Origin: Alistipes sp. CHKCI003
Lineage (GTDB): Bacteria; Bacteroidota; Bacteroidia; Bacteroidales; Rikenellaceae
Direction: 5' to 3'
NCBI RefSeq assembly: GCF_900021155.1
Contig: NZ_FCNT01000101.1
Coordinates: 1 to 51,816 of the forward strand
DNA: 51,816 nt
Part shown: piece after piece, positions 43,779-51,816 of the stretch
Position numbering within the stretch: position 1 is the first letter of the stretch
Layout of the letters: the number at the start of each line of letters is the position of its first letter
Notes under the pieces: model-generated
The model's input: the letters and a program-made list of their open reading frames with translations, nothing else
What the model was told of the DNA's origin: nothing
The model's database searches: none
Program-made: the position numbers and the translations under genes

Positions 43779-44483
43779 GTGTATTCCGGCGGAACCCGAA
43801 ACGTTTTCGGAAAAAATTTGTCGGCGGCTGATTCGGGCCGTTTTCCTGTGCCGGTCGTTCCGTGTCGGCTGTCCGTTGCGGACCGTGCGATGCCGGCAGC
43901 CGGATCGGCGGGCGCGGCCGGCCTCCGACAGTCCGCAAGAGGAAGACGGGTGTCCGGGACTTTTTCCGGCGACGGGGCTGGACGATCCGCGAAATATCGC
44001 CTCGCGGTCTTTGGGATCCGGGTTTTGCGGTTCGTCGCCGGCGGCTCGGTTTTGCCGATGGTCCGGTGTCGGCGCTGCGGCATTGCCTTTGGTCGGCGTT
44101 CGCCGGCGGCATCGGGTTTCGGGCGGAGCTGCGGGCCGCCTCGGGAAGAGTGCGGCGGACGGCCTTCATCGCACGCGCGATCGAGTGCCGAAGCCCGTCC
44201 CTCGGTGAAAGGTCGTGCGCGGGCGTTACGGAAAAAGGTCGCGGATCAGGCGGGGTGCGGTCGTCCGCAATTCTGCCGGGCGATGCCTCAGCGTCCGCGG
44301 AAAGCATCGGTCCAATGCGCTGCCGGGCGATACGTCCGACAGCTCCGGACCCGCGCCGGCAGGGCCCCGGAACGTCCCGGAACGCATCGGAACCGGCCGG
44401 AAGAGGGCCGTGCGGAGGGTGCGGCGGAGACCTGTATGCGGAGCGGCCGGGATGCCGGATGTTTCGATTATTTGCGAAAAAGC
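43779..44483. other. Long GC-rich intergenic region, no gene seen
   Basis: About 700 bp between the thrE operon and the riboswitch have only short, atypical frames with high Arg content on both strands. I see no promoter apart from those reported at its two ends. Confidence 0.4.
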
Positions 44484-44513
44484 TTTGTTTTTCGGAATTA
44501 ACCCGTATCTTTG
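44484..44513 (+). promoter_or_regulatory. Promoter of the riboswitch-transporter unit
   Basis: TTTG (44484-44487) and TATCTTTG (44506-44513) are separated by 18 nt, matching the Bacteroidetes promoter. The riboswitch begins just after it. Confidence 0.7.
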
Positions 44514-44517
44514 CGGC

Positions 44518-44695
44518 AGATTTGGTCTCCTGCCGCCGTCGGGCGGAGGGGTGAAAAGGGAATCGGGTGCAAATCCCGGACAGTCCCGCTGCTGTGAAGC
44601 TCCGCGTTCGTTCCGAACATCTCGGCCACTGATCCTCTCGGGATCGGGAAGGCTTCGGAACGGGAGTAAGTCAGAAGACCTGCCAAGTCGATTCG
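44518..44695 (+). promoter_or_regulatory. Cobalamin (adenosylcobalamin-type) riboswitch
   Basis: Conserved cobalamin-riboswitch elements appear in order: GGGAATCGGGTGCAAATCCC (44558-44577), followed by GGACAGTCCCGCTGCTGTGA (44578-44597), GCCACTG (44625-44631), GGGAAGGC (44646-44653) and the B12 box AAGTCAGAAGACCTGCC (44669-44685). B12 binding usually shuts off the downstream gene; the next gene is the AspT-type transporter. No cobalamin biosynthesis or btuB gene follows in this direction. The aptamer edges are approximate. Confidence 0.92.
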
Positions 44696-44860
44696 ATGCC
44701 GTGAGACCCCGTGGGATGGGCAAACGGTTTCGGTTGAGTTCAAACGAATGTAACGAATGATTCGTTCCGGTACCGGCGGTGCGGGAAGCGGTGCGCATGT
44801 CGTGCGACGGCGCTCTGCCCGGACCGCAGACGAGTGCGGGAATGCGTAACGAATTTCGGT

Positions 44861-46543
44861 ATGGAGCTGCTCGAAAGGCTTTTCATGGGCTCTCCCGCCT
44901 TGTGGGGCGGAGGCGTAGCCCACTCGGTGCTGATTCTCGCGCTGGTCGTGGCGCTGGGGATCATGCTCGGCAAAATCAGGGTTGCCGGCGTGTCGCTCGG
45001 CGTAACGGGCATCCTGTTCGTGGGGATCGCTTTCGGATGGTACGGGATGAACGTCGACGGCCATCTGCTGCATTTTCTCAAGGAGTTCGGACTGATCCTG
45101 TTCGTCTATTCGATCGGTTTGCAGGTCGGTCCCGGATTCTTTTCCTCTTTCCGCAAGGGCGGCGTTACGCTCAACAAAGTCGCTGTACTGGCCGTGCTGC
45201 TCGGCGTCGGGACGACGGTTGCGCTCTATTGTCTGACGGGGCTTCCGATGACGACCCTCGTCGGCGTGATGTCCGGAGCCGTAACCAACACCCCGGGGCT
45301 GGGCGCCGCGCAGCAGGCCTTCAGCGACCTGCACGCCGGAGCCGAAGCGCCCGACATAGCTACGGGTTATGCCGTGGCCTATCCGCTGGGCGTGGTGGGG
45401 GCGATCCTGACGCTCGCGGCACTGCGCTATCTGCTGCGCGTCGACACGCAGCGGGAGGAGCGCGAAGCCGGCAGCGGCACCGATGCGCTGAAGGATCTGA
45501 CGACCCGCCGCATCTCGGTCGAGGTGTGCAATCCCGCGATCGAGGGCATGAGCATCGCGCAGCTCCGCGAACTCGCGTTGCGCGAGTTCGTGATTTCGCG
45601 CATCTGCCGCGCGGGCGGCGAACCCGAGCTGGCCGGCGCGGATACGAAGTTGCACGGCGGCGACAGGGTGCTCGTCGTTGCCGCACCCCGCGATATCGAG
45701 GCGTTGGTGGCTCTCATGGGCCGCGAAGCGGCGGACACTCCGCTCATGCGGGACCGAAAGATGATTTCGCGCCGCATACTCATCACCAAATCCGAACTCA
45801 ACGGCAAACAGTTGGCCGATCTGAAGGTGCGCAGCACGTGCGGCGTTACGATCACGCGGATCAACCGTGCGGGCATAGACCTCGTGGCGGCCGGATCGCT
45901 CCAGTTGCAGATCGGCGACCGCGTAACGGTCGTCGGTCCCGAGCTCTCGGTGGCCCATGCCGAACGGCTGTTCGGCAATTCGCTGCGCAGGCTCGATCAC
46001 CCCAATCTGATTCCGATCTTCATCGGCATCGCGCTGGGCGTCGTGCTCGGCAGCATTTCGTTCTGGATTCCGGGGGTCCCGCAGCCCGTGAAATTGGGCC
46101 TTGCGGGCGGTCCGCTGGTCGTGGCGATCCTCATCGGCCGCTACGGACCGCACTACAAGCTCGTAACCTATACGACGATGAGTGCCAATCTGATGTTGCG
46201 CGAAGTGGGCATAGCCCTCTTCCTCGCGGGCGTGGGACTGGGAGCCGGCGAGGATTTCATCCCGACGCTTCTCGCGGGCGGATACGACTGGATCGCCTAC
46301 GGAGCGGCGATCACGGTCGTACCGCTGCTGCTGGCGGGACTCTGGGGGCGGCTGCGCTATAAACTCAACTACTACACGCTCATCGGAGTGCTCTCGGGCG
46401 CATCGACCAATCCGCCTGCACTGGCCTATTGCTCGGAGCAGACCCAGACCGATGCCCCTTCGGTGGGCTATGCCACGGTCTATCCGCTGTCGATGTTCCT
46501 GCGCGTGCTGGCCGCCCAGCTGTTGATCCTGATGTTCGGATAG
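44861..46543 (+). CDS. AspT/YidE/YbjL-type transporter with two RCK_C-like domains
   Basis: The protein has 560 residues from ATG 44861 (MELLERLFMG); GTG 44834 would add nine residues. Layout: an AspT-YidE-YbjL membrane half (about 20-190: EFGLILFVYSIGLQVGPGFF, GVMSGAVTNTPGLGAAQQAF); two RCK_C-like soluble domains (about 210-380: RISVEVCNPAIEGMSIAQL, RILITKSELNGKQLADL); then a second membrane half (about 395-560) with GVLSGASTNPPALAYCSEQ, the paired 'GA-x-TN' turn of this family. AAEx-family relatives exchange aspartate/alanine or export succinate. A cobalamin riboswitch lies about 165 bp upstream. Confidence 0.88.
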   Translation: MELLERLFMGSPALWGGGVAHSVLILALVVALGIMLGKIRVAGVSLGVTGILFVGIAFGWYGMNVDGHLLHFLKEFGLILFVYSIGLQVGPGFFSSFRKGGVTLNKVAVLAVLLGVGTTVALYCLTGLPMTTLVGVMSGAVTNTPGLGAAQQAFSDLHAGAEAPDIATGYAVAYPLGVVGAILTLAALRYLLRVDTQREEREAGSGTDALKDLTTRRISVEVCNPAIEGMSIAQLRELALREFVISRICRAGGEPELAGADTKLHGGDRVLVVAAPRDIEALVALMGREAADTPLMRDRKMISRRILITKSELNGKQLADLKVRSTCGVTITRINRAGIDLVAAGSLQLQIGDRVTVVGPELSVAHAERLFGNSLRRLDHPNLIPIFIGIALGVVLGSISFWIPGVPQPVKLGLAGGPLVVAILIGRYGPHYKLVTYTTMSANLMLREVGIALFLAGVGLGAGEDFIPTLLAGGYDWIAYGAAITVVPLLLAGLWGRLRYKLNYYTLIGVLSGASTNPPALAYCSEQTQTDAPSVGYATVYPLSMFLRVLAAQLLILMFG

Positions 46544-46547
46544 AATT

Positions 46548-46624
46548 AAAAAGGCGCGGCGGAACCAGACACGTTCCTGCCAAAACAAGTCGAATAGAGA
46601 TTAGTATGCCGCCGTGCCTTTTTT
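46548..46624 (+). terminator. Long-loop inverted repeat/terminator
   Basis: AAAAAGGCGCGGCGG (46548-46562) pairs with CCGCCGTGCCTTTTT (46609-46623), with one G-U pair, around a 46-nt loop. Six T follow. The stem would terminate the transporter mRNA. The large loop is unusual for a simple terminator. Confidence 0.6.
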
Positions 46625-46637
46625 CAATACAGACGTT

Positions 46638-46997
46638 ATGAATATCGTTTTACACGGAATCGCCGAGGAATGCGCGCAACGGATCGCCGCCCGCTACGGA
46701 TTCGTTCTGCGCCGTTCGCTCGACGGGATCGGCGCGGGGAACAACCTCGTGCTGCTGCCGATGCCGACCGCCGATGCCGAGCGGATCGCACTCTTCGTCC
46801 GCATGCAGCGGCTCGAAGATTCGGTCGCCGTCGTCGCCTCCGTCGGTTCGCCGATGTTGAGCATCGTCCGGTACAGCGTGCGTCCCGAAAATTTCTTCAC
46901 GGTGGATGCCGACGCGGACGACGGGATGCAGGAGTACGAGATCTCGCGGATCGTCGCCGCCTCGCTGGGGCTCGTCTGCGCCCACGAGGGGATCTGA
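46638..46997 (+). CDS. Small protein of unknown function
   Basis: The 119-residue protein starts at ATG 46638 (MNIVLHGIAEE). Segments such as AARYGFVLRRSLDGIGAGNN, NLVLLPMPTADAERIALFVR and SVAVVASVGSPMLSI suggest an alpha/beta fold of ferredoxin type. No signal peptide, metal motif or domain match is seen. It follows the long-loop terminator, and no promoter is clear. Confidence 0.6.
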   Translation: MNIVLHGIAEECAQRIAARYGFVLRRSLDGIGAGNNLVLLPMPTADAERIALFVRMQRLEDSVAVVASVGSPMLSIVRYSVRPENFFTVDADADDGMQEYEISRIVAASLGLVCAHEGI

Positions 46998-47125
46998 AAC
47001 GGGGCTGTCCGCAGCACGGCGGATTTGGCGGCGCGGCGGATCGCGGCGCCGGTTTCGCCCGTGTGCCGGACCCGATGCTTCGCCCGTGCCCCCCCCCGGC
47101 CTGTCCGCTTCGTCCGGGCGTCCCC

Positions 47126-47173
47126 TTTCCGTCTGCCTTTCCGTCTGCCTTTCCGTCTGCCTTCCCGTCTGCC
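47126..47173. repeat. Four-copy 12-bp tandem repeat
   Basis: The unit TTTCCGTCTGCC occurs three times exactly and a fourth time with one change (TTCCCGTCTGCC). It lies in the 226-bp gap before the convergent nucleoside-hydrolase-like gene. A C9 run sits near 47090. Confidence 0.8.
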
Positions 47174-47223
47174 GGCGGCGAAGCGCTGTGAGGCTGCTTG
47201 AGATGGCGTTGCGGACAGGTGTC

Positions 47224-48747
47224 CTATTTCTCCACGTACAAATCGAAGATTTCGTAGCGGTCGAAGTCGAGCCAGTAGCGCAGGGCCAGCTCCCGGACAT
47301 AGAGCCAGTAGGCTTCGGTGAGATCGCCGTAGAGCTCGATGCCGCGCCGGACGTCGCGGCGGATGCGCTCGGCGTATTCGGGTTTGAGCGCCAGCCGGAT
47401 CGTCTTGCCCTTGAAGGTGAAACGCGCCTCGGGCCGGGGATGGTCCGTGTCGGCCACCGTAATCAGTCCGTGGCCGACGGAGGCGCCCGTACCTGCTTGC
47501 AGGCCGTCGTTCATGCAGCTCACGGGCGGTTTGCGGCCTGCGAAGGTCGTAACCTCGATGTCGTCGACCCCGATGTTGAAGTATTCGCGGGCGCGGATTC
47601 CCATCTTGACGCCCACGGTGGCGTAGATGCCCAGATGGCCGTGCAGTTCGTTGGTCAGCACGCCGGCCCGCCATTCGCTCGGGCCGTGGCGTCGGACCGC
47701 CGAGTCGATGATCGGCGCCACGTCGGCGGCATAGAGTGCGCGGTCGGTCGGGAACCCGTAGAAGACGCGGCTCTCCGTATCGGGCTTGCCGCGCAGAACG
47801 GCGATGATTTCGCTTTCGACCTTCGCGGCCGGCATTGCGGCGGGGAGCCGGAGCGACACGACGTTCGTTCTGGCCGACACCTCCTCGAAGAGCTCGGGCC
47901 GGTAGAGCCGCAGGACGGTCAGATCGTCCCACAGACCGAGATGTCCGGTGCGGACTGCCGTGGCGAGCGGTTCGGTTCGGTGCGTGCGTGCGATCTTTTC
48001 GGCATAGGGAGTCCGGATGGCCGCGATCGAATCGACCAAAGCGCGGGTTACGGGCAGCGGCCGGGCCGGATTGGCCGAGACCGCCTCCGTGCGGATGCCG
48101 CTCGCCAGCACCTTGCGGGCCGCCGCGGTGTCCGCCTCGAAGTTGGGACCTGCGAGCGGATCGGCCGAAGCGGTGTACCAGACGATCCGTTCGATGCGTG
48201 CGGCGAGCTCCGGCTCCGCAGACAGAAGGTCCTGCACGTTGGTCAGGGCGCCGAGTGCGACGAAGACGACCTTTTCCTCTTCGCCCCGGAGGGTCCGGGC
48301 GATCAGTGCGCTCGCCGTCGGAAATCCCTCTTCCGGACTTTCGGGGCCGTTCGTGCTCTTCGCCTCCCCGGCATGCTCGGGGCCGGCCGGAGCGCCCCAG
48401 TCGACCTGTGCGGACTGCTGCCTCCATGCCGGAGCGGCTGCGCCGGCCGGGCGTCCGACGCCGACCGGGATGCCCTCGTGGTGGAACCCGTCCAGCAGCG
48501 CACGGACGCGGCGGGCGGTCTGCGCAGGCGGCAGAGCGCCGTCGGAGGTGGTAACGGCGAGCACTTCGGCTTCGCGGTTGCCGAGAAGCATGACGAGGGC
48601 CCGCAGGTCGTCGGGCGCGCCGTCGGTGTCGATGATTACGTGGAACCGCGCTTTGCCCGAGTGGGCGAGCCCGTTCGGGACGGCGGCGGCGAGCAGCAGG
48701 GCTGCGAGCAGCGTTTTCGCTGCGAAGAAGGATGCGGGTGATTTCAT
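47224..48747 (-). CDS. Nucleoside-hydrolase-like secreted protein
   Basis: The 507-residue protein starts with a signal peptide (MKSPASFFAAKTLLAALLLA). The IUNH-type calcium motif is HVIIDTDGAPDDLRALVMLL (about 34-53). VVFVALGALTNVQDLLSAEP (about 159-178) is the second conserved block. The C-terminal half (about 260-500) is unusual for nucleoside hydrolases, with YGFPTDRALYAADVAPIIDS and GVKMGIRAREYFNIGVDDIE, so the substrate may not be a nucleoside. Its start is 4 bp after the TonB receptor stop, suggesting the receptor imports its substrate or product. Confidence 0.78.
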   Translation of the reverse strand: MKSPASFFAAKTLLAALLLAAAVPNGLAHSGKARFHVIIDTDGAPDDLRALVMLLGNREAEVLAVTTSDGALPPAQTARRVRALLDGFHHEGIPVGVGRPAGAAAPAWRQQSAQVDWGAPAGPEHAGEAKSTNGPESPEEGFPTASALIARTLRGEEEKVVFVALGALTNVQDLLSAEPELAARIERIVWYTASADPLAGPNFEADTAAARKVLASGIRTEAVSANPARPLPVTRALVDSIAAIRTPYAEKIARTHRTEPLATAVRTGHLGLWDDLTVLRLYRPELFEEVSARTNVVSLRLPAAMPAAKVESEIIAVLRGKPDTESRVFYGFPTDRALYAADVAPIIDSAVRRHGPSEWRAGVLTNELHGHLGIYATVGVKMGIRAREYFNIGVDDIEVTTFAGRKPPVSCMNDGLQAGTGASVGHGLITVADTDHPRPEARFTFKGKTIRLALKPEYAERIRRDVRRGIELYGDLTEAYWLYVRELALRYWLDFDRYEIFDLYVEK

Positions 48748-48751
48748 GGCC

Positions 48752-50653
48752 TCAGAAATGGATGTTCACGCCGCCCAGCGCCGTCGCTTTCGGCATGGGG
48801 TATCCGGCGTTGATTTCATAGCGTTGCGCGAGCAGGTTCTCGCCGCGGGCGAAGAGTTCGAGCCACTGCGTTAGACGGAAGCTCACGTCGGCGTTCCACA
48901 GCACGAAGCTGTCCGTCGTGTCGGGGGAGACCGACGTGTAGAGGTTGCGGACATACTGGATGCCGGTCGAAGCGTTCCAGCGGCCGCGCGAAAAGTGGGC
49001 GCCGGCGTAGAGTTTGTGTTCGGGGGCGGCGACGACCGGATATTTCATGTGAAGCCAACTGTAATTGGCCGAGACCGACCATGCGGCGTCGATCGCCCAC
49101 GCAATTTCGGCTTCGACGCCGCAGTTGCGCACCTTGCCGGTGTTGACGTTCATCGGGCGGCCGTCCACGGGTACGCGCATGATCATGTTCTCGCCGTCGA
49201 TACAGTAGAGGGCGACTCCGTACGAGAGCGCTCCTCGCAGCAGCCGTTGCGAGTAGGAGAGTTCGTAGCTCATCAGCCGTTCGGGTTTCAGATCGGGATT
49301 CTGCGGCGGGAACATGTACATCTCGCGAATGGTCGGAAAACGGAATCCCTTGCTCGCCATGGCCTTGATCTGGGCATCGCGGGGCAGACGGAACGAGAGA
49401 CCGCCCTGCGGGATCCACTCCGTGCCCACGTGCGAGTGGCGGTCGATGCGGATGCCTGCGTCGAGCGTTAGCCAGTCGGCGAGCGTCTGGCGGAAGTCGA
49501 CGTAACCGGCCACCTCATCCATCGTTTCGTCGGCCGTGGTCCGGTCGGGCTGTCCGTCGATATAGCGGTTCCACGCCTTGCCGCCGAAACGTTGGTAGTC
49601 GACGCCCGCCGTCAGCCGGTTGCCGCGGAAGAGCGTGGCGCTCTGGTACCACGAGACGCCCAGCATCCGGTCGCGCGAGTTGAAACGGTAGTCGAGCGGC
49701 GTCTCGCCCGCCGAGTAGCCGTCGTTGATCTTGTGGCGGCCCCAGTTGTAGAAGAAGCTTAGAGCGCCCGAGGTCGTGCCGTAGTCGTTGCGCAGCGCGA
49801 ACGAGGTCATGCCGCGCGTGATGTGCGAGTCGTTGTCGTAGATCGGGGCTTGGACCGTACCCGGATTCTCGGCGTCGAAATGCGTAACGTTCACGTCGGC
49901 CCATACATCCCATGCCTCGCCGAGCTCGTAGCCCAGTTTGACGTAGCCGCCGTACTGGTCGAAGGCCATGTCCCTGCGGTGGCCGTCGGTGCGGTTGTAG
50001 GAGAGCGTCGCCACGCTGGTGAAACGGCCGGCTTTCACGCGGTTCGTCGCTTCGGTCTGGAGCGTGTTGTAGGAGCCGTAGCCTGCGCGGATCGCGGTTC
50101 GTACGCCGTCTTCGCGCATCTTGCGCGTTACGATGTTGATGACGCCGCCCATGGCGTTCGAACCGTAGAGCACCGAGGCGGGGCCGCGCACCACTTCGAC
50201 GCGGTCGGCCAGCATCGACTGATAGGCGTCGGCGATAGGGTGCCCCATCAGCCCCATGTACTGCGGATGACCGTCGATCAGGACCAGCAGTCCCGTGGTC
50301 GGATTGCCGGCTTCGTTGCCGTTGCCGATGCCGCGCAGGGTCATCTGCCCGGCGGCTCCGGTCGAGACGCCGTAGCCCATCAGTCCGCGTCCCGTGATGA
50401 AGAGCCCCGGCACCTGTTCGGCAAGCGTCGGCAGCAGCGAGGGCTGTCGCCGGCTTTCGATCTGCGCGCGCCCGACCACGGAAATCGTCATCGGCAGATG
50501 GCGCAGGTCGGTTTCGCTGCGCGTGCCCGTAACCACCACCTCGCGGATGGGGTGCACCTCGTCCCCGTGCAGCGTGTCGCGGGACTGCGGATGGAGGGTG
50601 CACAGCGGTGTCATGCTGCCGATCAGAAGCAGCAGTATCGGTTTCGTTTTCAT
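48752..50653 (-). CDS. TonB-dependent outer-membrane receptor (BtuB/CirA-like)
   Basis: The 633-residue protein has an N-terminal signal and the plug domain: REVVVTGTRSETDLRHLPMT (about 37-56), then GLLVLIDGHPQYMG and the plug end VEVVRGPASVLYGSNAMGG (about 153-171). The barrel follows, ending NAGYPMPKATALGGVNIHF with C-terminal Phe. It has the small BtuB-like size, not the larger SusC type (about 1000). No SusD partner is seen. The cargo is unknown; the coupled nucleoside-hydrolase-like gene is the only clue. Confidence 0.88.
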   Translation of the reverse strand: MKTKPILLLLIGSMTPLCTLHPQSRDTLHGDEVHPIREVVVTGTRSETDLRHLPMTISVVGRAQIESRRQPSLLPTLAEQVPGLFITGRGLMGYGVSTGAAGQMTLRGIGNGNEAGNPTTGLLVLIDGHPQYMGLMGHPIADAYQSMLADRVEVVRGPASVLYGSNAMGGVINIVTRKMREDGVRTAIRAGYGSYNTLQTEATNRVKAGRFTSVATLSYNRTDGHRRDMAFDQYGGYVKLGYELGEAWDVWADVNVTHFDAENPGTVQAPIYDNDSHITRGMTSFALRNDYGTTSGALSFFYNWGRHKINDGYSAGETPLDYRFNSRDRMLGVSWYQSATLFRGNRLTAGVDYQRFGGKAWNRYIDGQPDRTTADETMDEVAGYVDFRQTLADWLTLDAGIRIDRHSHVGTEWIPQGGLSFRLPRDAQIKAMASKGFRFPTIREMYMFPPQNPDLKPERLMSYELSYSQRLLRGALSYGVALYCIDGENMIMRVPVDGRPMNVNTGKVRNCGVEAEIAWAIDAAWSVSANYSWLHMKYPVVAAPEHKLYAGAHFSRGRWNASTGIQYVRNLYTSVSPDTTDSFVLWNADVSFRLTQWLELFARGENLLAQRYEINAGYPMPKATALGGVNIHF

Positions 50654-51252
50654 CGTGTCGGTCGGTTGTCGTTCATTGGATTTCTCGGTGCGGGGAAGAG
50701 GTGCGCCTGCCGCCCCTGCTCGGTGTCCGGCGGCGGTCGGCGTCCGACCCGACGGTCGCCGGAGCGTGCGGAGGTCGGATGCGACGGTTCGCCGGTGCGT
50801 TTTGCTGCGTAGGACGGGTCATATATAACAAATGGTATGACGATGGTTGCACATCCCGAAGGTACGGAGAGGGGTGTTGCAATTTCGGTGCCATCGTGTT
50901 GCGGGTCGGGGCTCCGTGGGTGTGTGCGGTGCCGCGCTTGTACCGCACGCCGCGGATGCGGAGCGTGCGCCGCGGCGGCGGGCGTGCGAAGAGCGGGAGG
51001 GGTGGGCGAATGCGGCAGAGAACGGGAATGGACCGGGAAAAGACGTAGCAAAGAGGAGGGAGAAGATAACGGGAAAAGGGATTCCGATCCGTCTGCTCCG
51101 GAGCGATCGGAAGGCCGGAGCGGACACAGAGGGATGCGGAGCACAAAAAAAGGGGAAAGCTACTTACATCGCACCGCTACGACCGCATACCCTTGCTCGA
51201 TTCCTCGCCTGGGGGATTCTGCGGGAGCTGGTCGTGTAAGACTTTCCCTCGG
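50654..51252 (-). other. Long leader upstream of the TonB receptor
   Basis: About 600 bp without a gene separate the receptor ATG from the promoter at 51253-51283. I looked for the B12 box and other riboswitch elements on the minus strand and found none. A near-consensus -7 element (TACCATTTG) lies near 50830 and could give a shorter leader. Confidence 0.45.
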
Positions 51253-51283
51253 CAAAGGTAGGCAAATTATCCGTTTTTGCAAA
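51253..51283 (-). promoter_or_regulatory. Minus-strand promoter upstream of the TonB receptor leader
   Basis: On the minus strand TTTGC is followed after 19 nt by TACCTTTG (51253-51260), a full Bacteroidetes consensus. Confidence 0.6.
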
Positions 51284-51545
51284 TAGATGGCGGAATTTTA
51301 TTTTCCGGTTTTGTCTTCCGCCTCGGTGCGGACCGCACGCAGACGCGGCGAGGGTTCTGCGGGATTTCTTCCTCACGCATTCCGACGTGTATGCGGGACA
51401 TGAATCCGCTGTTCGCCTCGGGAGACGGAGCCCCGTGCCTTCTGGCTTGCGATTTGCGGAACCGCAGTGTGCGAAAGCCCGCCCTTCTCAGTCGCCGCGA
51501 ATCCCCGCGAGCGCTGCCGCCGGCAATCCGGCAAACGGCTGTACG

Positions 51546-51816
51546 ATGGATGCGAAAACGGTAAATATGGATACGATGCCCCTTCGCCGGGGCCATTTCC
51601 GCGTGCTCGTCGCGGCCTCTCTGGGACAGGTGCTCGGTGCGGGACTCGCCACGCTCGTGGGCATCGTGATTCCGATGATCCGGATGCTCCGCCATCCCGA
51701 ACTCTCCTCGCTCGGACAGGGGGCGGTCGCCTGCACCAGTCTGGTCGGCATCATGGTTGGGTCGATGCTTTTCGGTGCGTGGAGCGACCGAAGAGGATAC
51801 CTCTTCTATTTCCGGC
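51546..51816 (+). CDS. MFS transporter, N-terminal part (cut by window end)
   Basis: The open frame from ATG 51546 reaches the window end. After a short cytoplasmic start, the first helix is VLVAASLGQVLGAGLATLVG and the second begins AVACTSLVGIMVGSMLFGAW, followed by SDRRGYLFYF, the major-facilitator loop 2-3 motif (G-x-W-S-D-R-R-G). ATG 51567 is an alternative start. It is divergent from the TonB receptor unit. The substrate is unknown. Confidence 0.8.
   Translation, partial: MDAKTVNMDTMPLRRGHFRVLVAASLGQVLGAGLATLVGIVIPMIRMLRHPELSSLGQGAVACTSLVGIMVGSMLFGAWSDRRGYLFYFR

Noticed and set aside
44757..44849. A 30-codon leader peptide after the cobalamin riboswitch
   Set aside because: Its composition is Gly/Arg-rich and no homology or ribosome-binding site supports it.
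47126..47173. The tandem 12-bp repeat as a CRISPR array
   Set aside because: The units are contiguous, without spacers, and there are no cas genes.
50654..51252. A cobalamin riboswitch in front of the TonB receptor
   Set aside because: No B12 box or GCCACTG-like element was found on the minus strand, so BtuB identity is also not claimed.

Overview
The window comes from the chromosome of a gut Bacteroidota, most like Alistipes (Rikenellaceae). Most of it is GC-rich. It has Bacteroidetes-type promoters (TTG, about 19 nt, TAnnTTTG), fimbrillin/DUF5119/DUF3575 surface modules, many SpII lipoproteins and TonB-linked genes. The species is inferred from gene content only.

Region 1 (1-12.4 kb, almost all minus strand) is an accessory island. 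An AT-rich DarTG toxin-antitoxin pair, with darT frameshifted, lies beside a complete diversity-generating retroelement (DGR). The DGR has a reverse transcriptase (2123-3400), a template repeat (TR, 3430-3622), an Avd-like protein, a second small accessory gene, and a variable repeat (VR, 5095-5287) at the 3' end of an 888-aa lipoprotein. TR and VR are both 193 bp and differ at 16 positions. All 16 are adenines on the TR coding strand, which is the DGR signature. The diversified protein joins a fimbrillin-like N-terminus to a FISUMP/C-type-lectin-like C-terminus. It lies downstream of a fimbrial module (DUF3575, DUF5119, fimbrillin) and an AraC-type regulator broken at a C9 tract.

Region 2 (12.4-17.4 kb) is a decayed prophage end: a terminase fragment, a lysis cassette (amidase, HExxH membrane protein, putative unimolecular spanin) and tail-fibre genes with Mtd_N-like domains. 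A structured non-coding RNA candidate and tRNA-Ser(GCT) follow.

Region 3 (18-51.8 kb) is core-like: sufB, a frameshifted flavodoxin-like gene, sufC, sufD and sufS; tmk; a DoxX protein; an RND efflux operon (adaptor, pump, TolC); OsmC; a TPR protein with an outer-membrane barrel; a membrane gene with a frameshifted ABC ATPase; a PoxB-like enzyme; and a minus-strand operon (split ThrE exporter, membrane protein, DUF2284, PP-loop ATPase). A cobalamin riboswitch then precedes an AspT/YidE-type transporter. A minus-strand pair follows (TonB receptor, nucleoside-hydrolase-like protein), and the window ends inside an MFS transporter.

Seven reading frames are broken by apparent single-base indels, several in homopolymers. 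Either the assembly has residual indel errors or some tracts are phase-variable; reads would decide.
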